From NCBI RefSeq assembly GCF_002161055.1, contig NZ_NFLT01000004.1, positions 124,001 to 188,000 on the forward strand: a stretch of 64,000 nt of DNA. The letters are read 5' to 3'. This DNA is from Tyzzerella sp. An114 (lineage in GTDB: Bacteria; Bacillota; Clostridia; Lachnospirales; Anaerotignaceae). Under the pieces are notes generated by a model, which saw nothing but the letters and a program-made list of their open reading frames with translations, searched no databases and had not been told where the DNA came from. Shown one piece after another: positions 60,069-64,000 of the stretch (positions are counted from its first letter, which is position 1; every line of letters starts with the position of its first letter). Position numbers and translations under genes: made by a program.

Positions 60069-61274
60069 ATGAAAAAAATTGATATTCCAAGTGATGTTTT
60101 ATATATACTTGAAAGTCTTAATAAAAAAGGTCATGAGGCTTATATTGTTGGAGGCTGTGTAAGAGATGCTATATTAGGGAGAATTCCTGAGGATTGGGAC
60201 GTGACAACATCAGCAAAACCAGAAGAAGTTAAAATGTGTTTTGAAAAGACCTTTGACACAGGAATAAAACATGGAACTGTTACAGCTGTTATAAACAAAA
60301 ATAATTATGAGATTACAACATACAGAATTGAAGGAGAGTATGAAGATTGTCGTCACCCAAGTCAGGTGTTTTTTACTGAAAAACTTACAGATGACCTTTT
60401 AAGACGTGATTTTACAATGAATGCAATAGCTTATCACCCTGATGAAGGTTTCAAAGACCCATTTGACGGTATTGGTGATATATCAAGAAAAATTATAAAA
60501 GGTGTTGGAAATCCTTCTGAAAGATTTAATGAAGATGCTTTGCGTATGCTCAGAGCTGTGAGATTTTCTGCTCAGATAGGTTTTAAAATAGAGGAGGAAA
60601 CATTAAAAGCTCTTAAAGATAATGTGTCCCTTATAAAGAAAATAAGTGTTGAGAGAATAAGGGAAGAAATATCAAAACTTATAAAGGGAAAATATATTGA
60701 AAAAATACCACTTTTGTGGGAAAGTGGACTTTTATTTGAAATATCACCTGTATTGTATGAAAAAATTGTAGGTGAAAAAGATAGTATAATTAAGGCTCTC
60801 TCTATGAAACCTTATAATGATATTTTATATTGGAGTGTATTTTTAAAAGGTTTTGACGGTGAAGGTGCAAAGAAAATACTTAGATTTTTAAAATTTGATG
60901 TCAATACAATAAAAACTGTATCAAAACTTATTGAGCATATAGATGATGATTTTCCAAAAAATGATTATGAAATAAAAACACAAGCCTGTATTATGGGGGC
61001 TGAAAATATAGAAATGTGGTTTAAATTGTATTCACTTATAAGAGATTTTGAAAAAGGCGAAAAAGGTTTAAATGATTATAGAAATATAATTGATAAAAAA
61101 GAGTGTATATATCAAAAAGACCTTGCTATAACAGGAAATGACCTTATAAATAATGGCTTTGAGAAAGGTAAAAAAATAGGTGATATACTTTCTAAACTTT
61201 TAGATTTTGTCCATAAAAACCCTAATATGAATGAAAGTGAAATACTTATAAAAAAAGCAAAAGAGTGTATTTAA
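60069..61274 (+). CDS. cca: CCA tRNA nucleotidyltransferase
   Basis: It adds and repairs the CCA end of tRNAs, including tRNA-Lys next door, which lacks it. The 401-aa class II enzyme has the head motif EAYIVGGCVRDAILGRIPEDWDVTTSAKPEEV with catalytic Asp residues, RDFTMNAIAYHP, GVGNPSERFNEDALRMLRAVRFSAQIGFKIEEET and the RNA-binding neck. ATG at 60069 follows GGGAGG; an earlier ATG lies in AT-rich leader. A terminator follows. Confidence 0.95.
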   Translation: MKKIDIPSDVLYILESLNKKGHEAYIVGGCVRDAILGRIPEDWDVTTSAKPEEVKMCFEKTFDTGIKHGTVTAVINKNNYEITTYRIEGEYEDCRHPSQVFFTEKLTDDLLRRDFTMNAIAYHPDEGFKDPFDGIGDISRKIIKGVGNPSERFNEDALRMLRAVRFSAQIGFKIEEETLKALKDNVSLIKKISVERIREEISKLIKGKYIEKIPLLWESGLLFEISPVLYEKIVGEKDSIIKALSMKPYNDILYWSVFLKGFDGEGAKKILRFLKFDVNTIKTVSKLIEHIDDDFPKNDYEIKTQACIMGAENIEMWFKLYSLIRDFEKGEKGLNDYRNIIDKKECIYQKDLAITGNDLINNGFEKGKKIGDILSKLLDFVHKNPNMNESEILIKKAKECI

Positions 61275-61278
61275 TAAT

Positions 61279-61328
61279 AAAATGCCTGTTTACAGCATAG
61301 TATGTAAAACAGGCATTTTGTTTTTTTA
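61279..61328 (+). terminator. Terminator of cca
   Basis: AAAATGCCTGTTTAC ... GTAAAACAGGCATTTT stem and long T-run. Confidence 0.9.
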
Positions 61329-61356
61329 AAATTTATAATAAACGGGGGGAGTATAT

Positions 61357-62331
61357 ATGGACGACATATATTTAAAAATACTTAAGGAAGGATATAGTCT
61401 AAAATTTTATGGAGGGAAACGAACAAGAACAGGTTTTGTTTGCCAAACTGATAAGGGACTTAAAGAGATAAGAAAAGGTGGAAATGACTTATTAAGACTT
61501 AAGGCAGAATGTGACCTTAGACACTATATGAAAGACAAAGGTTTTAAAATATCTGAATTTGAAATATGTGATAATGGTGATTTTTTTTATGAAATAAATG
61601 GTAATAAATATGTTCTTGAAGATTGTATGGAAGGTGAGGAGCTGGATTTTTCTAATTTTTGTCAAGCTATGAGGGGAGCAGAGATTTTAGGCCATTTCCA
61701 TAATTGCAGTGAAGGTTTTGAAAGTGATGATATGCCTAACGACATGGACAGAATACATGATATTTTTGTAAAGAGATATACAGAATTAAAGAGAATAAGA
61801 AAAAGAATTAAAGAAAAGAGAAGATATAGTGGAATTGATATGATTGTGATTGAGAATTTTGATATTGTATCTAATATGGCGGAAAAATCAATAAATATTA
61901 TTGAGAATTTTGAAGAGAGTATTTTGAATAATAAAAAATATAGTTTAAACACTGTATGTCATAATGCTTTTAAGGGTGATAATGTAAAAATTCTTGAAAA
62001 TGGCTGTACCACAGTTACAAATCTTGATAAATGTTCTAAAAATTTTACTGTTTGGGATTTGGCGGACTTTATAAGAAGACTTATAAAAACAGAAGTTTTT
62101 GATGACAATCAACTTTTAGAGATTATTAATTCATATAAAAATGTTAGAAATATTGATAATAATGATATGAATATTTTAAAAGCCTTTTTGATGTTTCCAC
62201 AGAAGTTTTTAAGTATATGTAATGAGTATTATAATAAACGTTCTGTATGCATATCTGATGCCATGATGGAAAGATTTAGCAAATCAGCAATGCTTATTAA
62301 AAAAAACAGTGGATTTTCGGAAATTTTATGA
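61357..62331 (+). CDS. CotS-like spore coat kinase-fold protein
   Basis: A 324-aa protein of the aminoglycoside-phosphotransferase fold found in spore-coat CotS/YutH/CotI proteins. The N-lobe has GFVCQTDKGLKEIRKGGNDLLRLKAECDLRHYM and YVLEDCMEGEELDFSN; the helical lobe has GAEILGHFHNCSEGF; the catalytic-loop position reads TVCHNAFKGDNVKIL where active kinases have HGDxxxxNV, and the DFG-like position reads NLDKCSKN followed by TVWDLADFIRRLIK. The weak catalytic residues suggest a pseudo-kinase or an unusual substrate. Likely sporulation-linked. Confidence 0.8.
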   Translation: MDDIYLKILKEGYSLKFYGGKRTRTGFVCQTDKGLKEIRKGGNDLLRLKAECDLRHYMKDKGFKISEFEICDNGDFFYEINGNKYVLEDCMEGEELDFSNFCQAMRGAEILGHFHNCSEGFESDDMPNDMDRIHDIFVKRYTELKRIRKRIKEKRRYSGIDMIVIENFDIVSNMAEKSINIIENFEESILNNKKYSLNTVCHNAFKGDNVKILENGCTTVTNLDKCSKNFTVWDLADFIRRLIKTEVFDDNQLLEIINSYKNVRNIDNNDMNILKAFLMFPQKFLSICNEYYNKRSVCISDAMMERFSKSAMLIKKNSGFSEIL

Positions 62332-62342
62332 AAAATATTTAA

Positions 62343-62385
62343 GAATAACGGGAAAATATGGCAGTTTTCCGTTATTCTGTTTTAA
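62343..62385 (+). terminator. Terminator of the CotS-like gene
   Basis: GAATAACGG(G)AAAA ... TTTTCCGTTATTC followed by a T-rich tail. Confidence 0.85.
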
Positions 62386-62478
62386 ATAAACATTAAATTG
62401 ATGAACTTATTCTTGAATTTTTTATCATATGGAATTAAAATATTATATGTGAAGATTAAGCCTTTAAGGAGTGATATT

Positions 62479-64000
62479 ATGTCCAAATACAATTTTGAAG
62501 ATGATGAGGACAAGTATGGCAAAACACAAAGACTTGATTCCATAAATGAAGAAATTAAAAAATATCATTTTAATGAAAATAGCAGTATCACAAATGACAA
62601 CAGTGAAATAGAAAGAAAACTTGGAGATAAAAATAATTACCTTAATTCTATAAATTCAGAAAAAATACCTAAAAATGAAAATCCTAAAGAAGAATTTAGT
62701 GATAAAACTATTGTGTCATCACAAAATGATTTTTCAAAAGATTATGACTCTGATAAATTCGGCGATACTGTTGTTCTTAAAGGAGAGCTTTTTGAAAACA
62801 AAAACAAAAATCCTAAACCACCAAAAAAGAAAAAGGGACAATATAAAATTTTTATGGGGATAACCCTTATAGTTGGGATTGTTGTTTTTTTAGCAGTTTT
62901 TATATATACTTTTATGTCTTTTAATGAAAACAAAACAGATACAGAAAAAGAAAATATTTTAACTACTGATATTTCAACTGAAAATTCGCCTCTTGTAGTA
63001 AAGAGTATTAATGGAAATTCAGATATACTTGTTTGGGATATAAAAAACGAAAAAAACTATTCTGTAAATATTGATAGTGATACAGAGATTTTTGACAGTG
63101 AGGGAACAAAGTCTTCTCTAAAAAATATTTTGCCCGGCGATGTTATTAATGTTGAGTTTGATAAAGATAATGAGAAAGTAACTAAAATTACATATCCAGA
63201 AGATTTTTTTGTATTGGGAAATTCAAAAGAAGAACCTGTTTATGGTTTTAAACCTTCCGAAAAAGGAGATAGTATTTCCTCTGATGATAAGACATATAAG
63301 GTTTCTGATAAAGTAGATGTTTTTTATAAGGGACAGCATAAGTCTGTTACTGATATAGCTGAGGTTGATGCCCTTAAAATAAAGGGTTATGATGATACAG
63401 TTTATTACATTGAGATATTTGAACTTCATGGCAGTATAAATATTAAAAATATTGATAAAGTGGAAAACGGTCAAATTATAATTGATGAAAATGAACCCTT
63501 AGAACTTAGTGGAATAGAGACTATACCTGTTTTGGAGGGGTCTCATAATATAGTTATAAAGGGTAGCAATATAAATGATTATACAGCGGAAATATTTATT
63601 GTTTCCTGTGAAAGTTTTGAAATAGACCTTTCAGACTTTCAAGGTAAAAAATGTGTTCTTATTGTGAAAGCAAATGTTGATGATTACAATCTTTATATAG
63701 ACGGTATAGGTGTAAGTGACATTGAAAGTCCACAGGTTCTTGATGAGGGACAGTATACAATAAGAATTGAAAAAGAAGGTTACAGTCCTTGGGAGGAGAC
63801 TGTAAATCTTTCAGGAAGTTCTAAGGAAGTAAATGCAAGTCTTGAGAAACTTCCAGAAGAAAAAATTTCTTTTGTTATAACAACATATCCGGCTGATGCA
63901 GATATTTACATTGATGATGAATATGTTGGAAAAAGTCCTATGAATATTTCACTTGAAAAGGGAAGTTATAGATTTGTAGCAAAACTTTCAGGATATAGTG
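62479..64000 (+). CDS. PEGA-domain membrane protein (start only, cut by window edge)
   Basis: At least 507 residues without a stop. ATG at 62479 has AAGGAG upstream. A charged N-terminus rich in Asn, Lys and Glu (1-122, KNPKPPKKKKG just before the helix) precedes one membrane helix (about 124-146) and an extracellular part. Two PEGA domains are visible: about 390-455 (KCVLIVKANVDDYNLYIDGIGV...) and, cut at the edge, 460 onward (SFVITTYPADADIYIDDEYVGKSPM...EKGSYRFVAKLSGY). PEGA proteins usually tether extracellular structures or sense the envelope; the specific role is unknown. Confidence 0.85.
   Translation, partial: MSKYNFEDDEDKYGKTQRLDSINEEIKKYHFNENSSITNDNSEIERKLGDKNNYLNSINSEKIPKNENPKEEFSDKTIVSSQNDFSKDYDSDKFGDTVVLKGELFENKNKNPKPPKKKKGQYKIFMGITLIVGIVVFLAVFIYTFMSFNENKTDTEKENILTTDISTENSPLVVKSINGNSDILVWDIKNEKNYSVNIDSDTEIFDSEGTKSSLKNILPGDVINVEFDKDNEKVTKITYPEDFFVLGNSKEEPVYGFKPSEKGDSISSDDKTYKVSDKVDVFYKGQHKSVTDIAEVDALKIKGYDDTVYYIEIFELHGSINIKNIDKVENGQIIIDENEPLELSGIETIPVLEGSHNIVIKGSNINDYTAEIFIVSCESFEIDLSDFQGKKCVLIVKANVDDYNLYIDGIGVSDIESPQVLDEGQYTIRIEKEGYSPWEETVNLSGSSKEVNASLEKLPEEKISFVITTYPADADIYIDDEYVGKSPMNISLEKGSYRFVAKLSGYS

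Noticed and set aside
1-64000. CRISPR array, prophage, IS element or integron
   Set aside because: No regular repeats with spacers, no transposase or integrase motifs and no attachment-site duplication were seen; the tRNA has no repeat copy nearby.

Overview
The window is chromosomal DNA of a low-GC, anaerobic, Gram-positive bacterium, most like the Clostridia (Lachnospiraceae or a close relative). The reasons are the strong AT bias, AGGAGG-type ribosome sites, Rex, Firmicutes-type mreBCD/minCDE, rpsF-ssb-rpsR, a CotS-type spore-coat kinase homologue, DUF1858, DUF951 and C_GCxxG_C_C proteins, and ECF riboflavin uptake behind an FMN riboswitch. I cannot name the species. Almost all of it is ordinary core genome: no phage, IS element, integrase or CRISPR array was seen.

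Layout. 1-1.2 kb: start of a MATE efflux gene behind a variant FMN-type riboswitch, a subtilase remnant, and a tiny Cys/Gly/Asn-rich membrane protein. 1.2-7.1 kb: two small helical proteins, signal peptidase I, a cyclase-family hydrolase, a DUF1858 protein, an ABC-F ATPase, Rex and an acetyltransferase. 7.1-10 kb: a three-gene uptake ABC transporter of the TrpXYZ-like class on the minus strand. 10.2-22.3 kb: macro-domain protein, hibernation factor HPF, GNAT, SecA, prfB with its programmed frameshift, an RluA-type synthase, a nucleotidyltransferase, DUF951/peptidase C26, MTA/SAH nucleosidase, PEP carboxykinase and a redox-type C_GCxxG protein. 22.4-25.6 kb: Tex and an FMN-riboswitch-controlled RibU.

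25.6-35 kb is one long minus-strand cell-shape and division cluster read mreB-mreC-mreD-pbp2-minC-minD-minE-rodA-mgsA-DUF1294. 35.4-40.3 kb is a BMP-type nucleoside ABC importer. 40.3-43 kb is dnaX-ybaB-recR. 43-45 kb has a YibE/F membrane protein and a HAD phosphatase. 45.1-48.2 kb is a PTS sugar system controlled by a RAT/terminator and its own BglG-type antiterminator. 48.3-53.2 kb carries two separate sigma-factor/DUF4179 anti-sigma-like pairs with a HAD hydrolase and dihydrofolate reductase between them. 53.3-58.9 kb is translation and RNA modification: rpsF-ssb-rpsR, a DUF2007-like protein, prmA, rsmE, a cysteine desulfurase and thiI. The end holds an EamA transporter, tRNA-Lys(CTT) without an encoded CCA, cca, a CotS-like protein and the start of a PEGA-domain membrane protein.

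The most interesting points are: (i) two FMN-family riboswitches wired in opposite directions, a variant ON switch before a MATE pump and a normal OFF switch before the riboflavin importer; (ii) an unusually long PBP2 with an internal tandem duplication; (iii) small repeat-built proteins at 0.9-1.9 kb with no function I can assign; (iv) paired sigma/DUF4179 modules; and (v) candidate regulatory sites upstream of the TrpXYZ-like operon and hpf.
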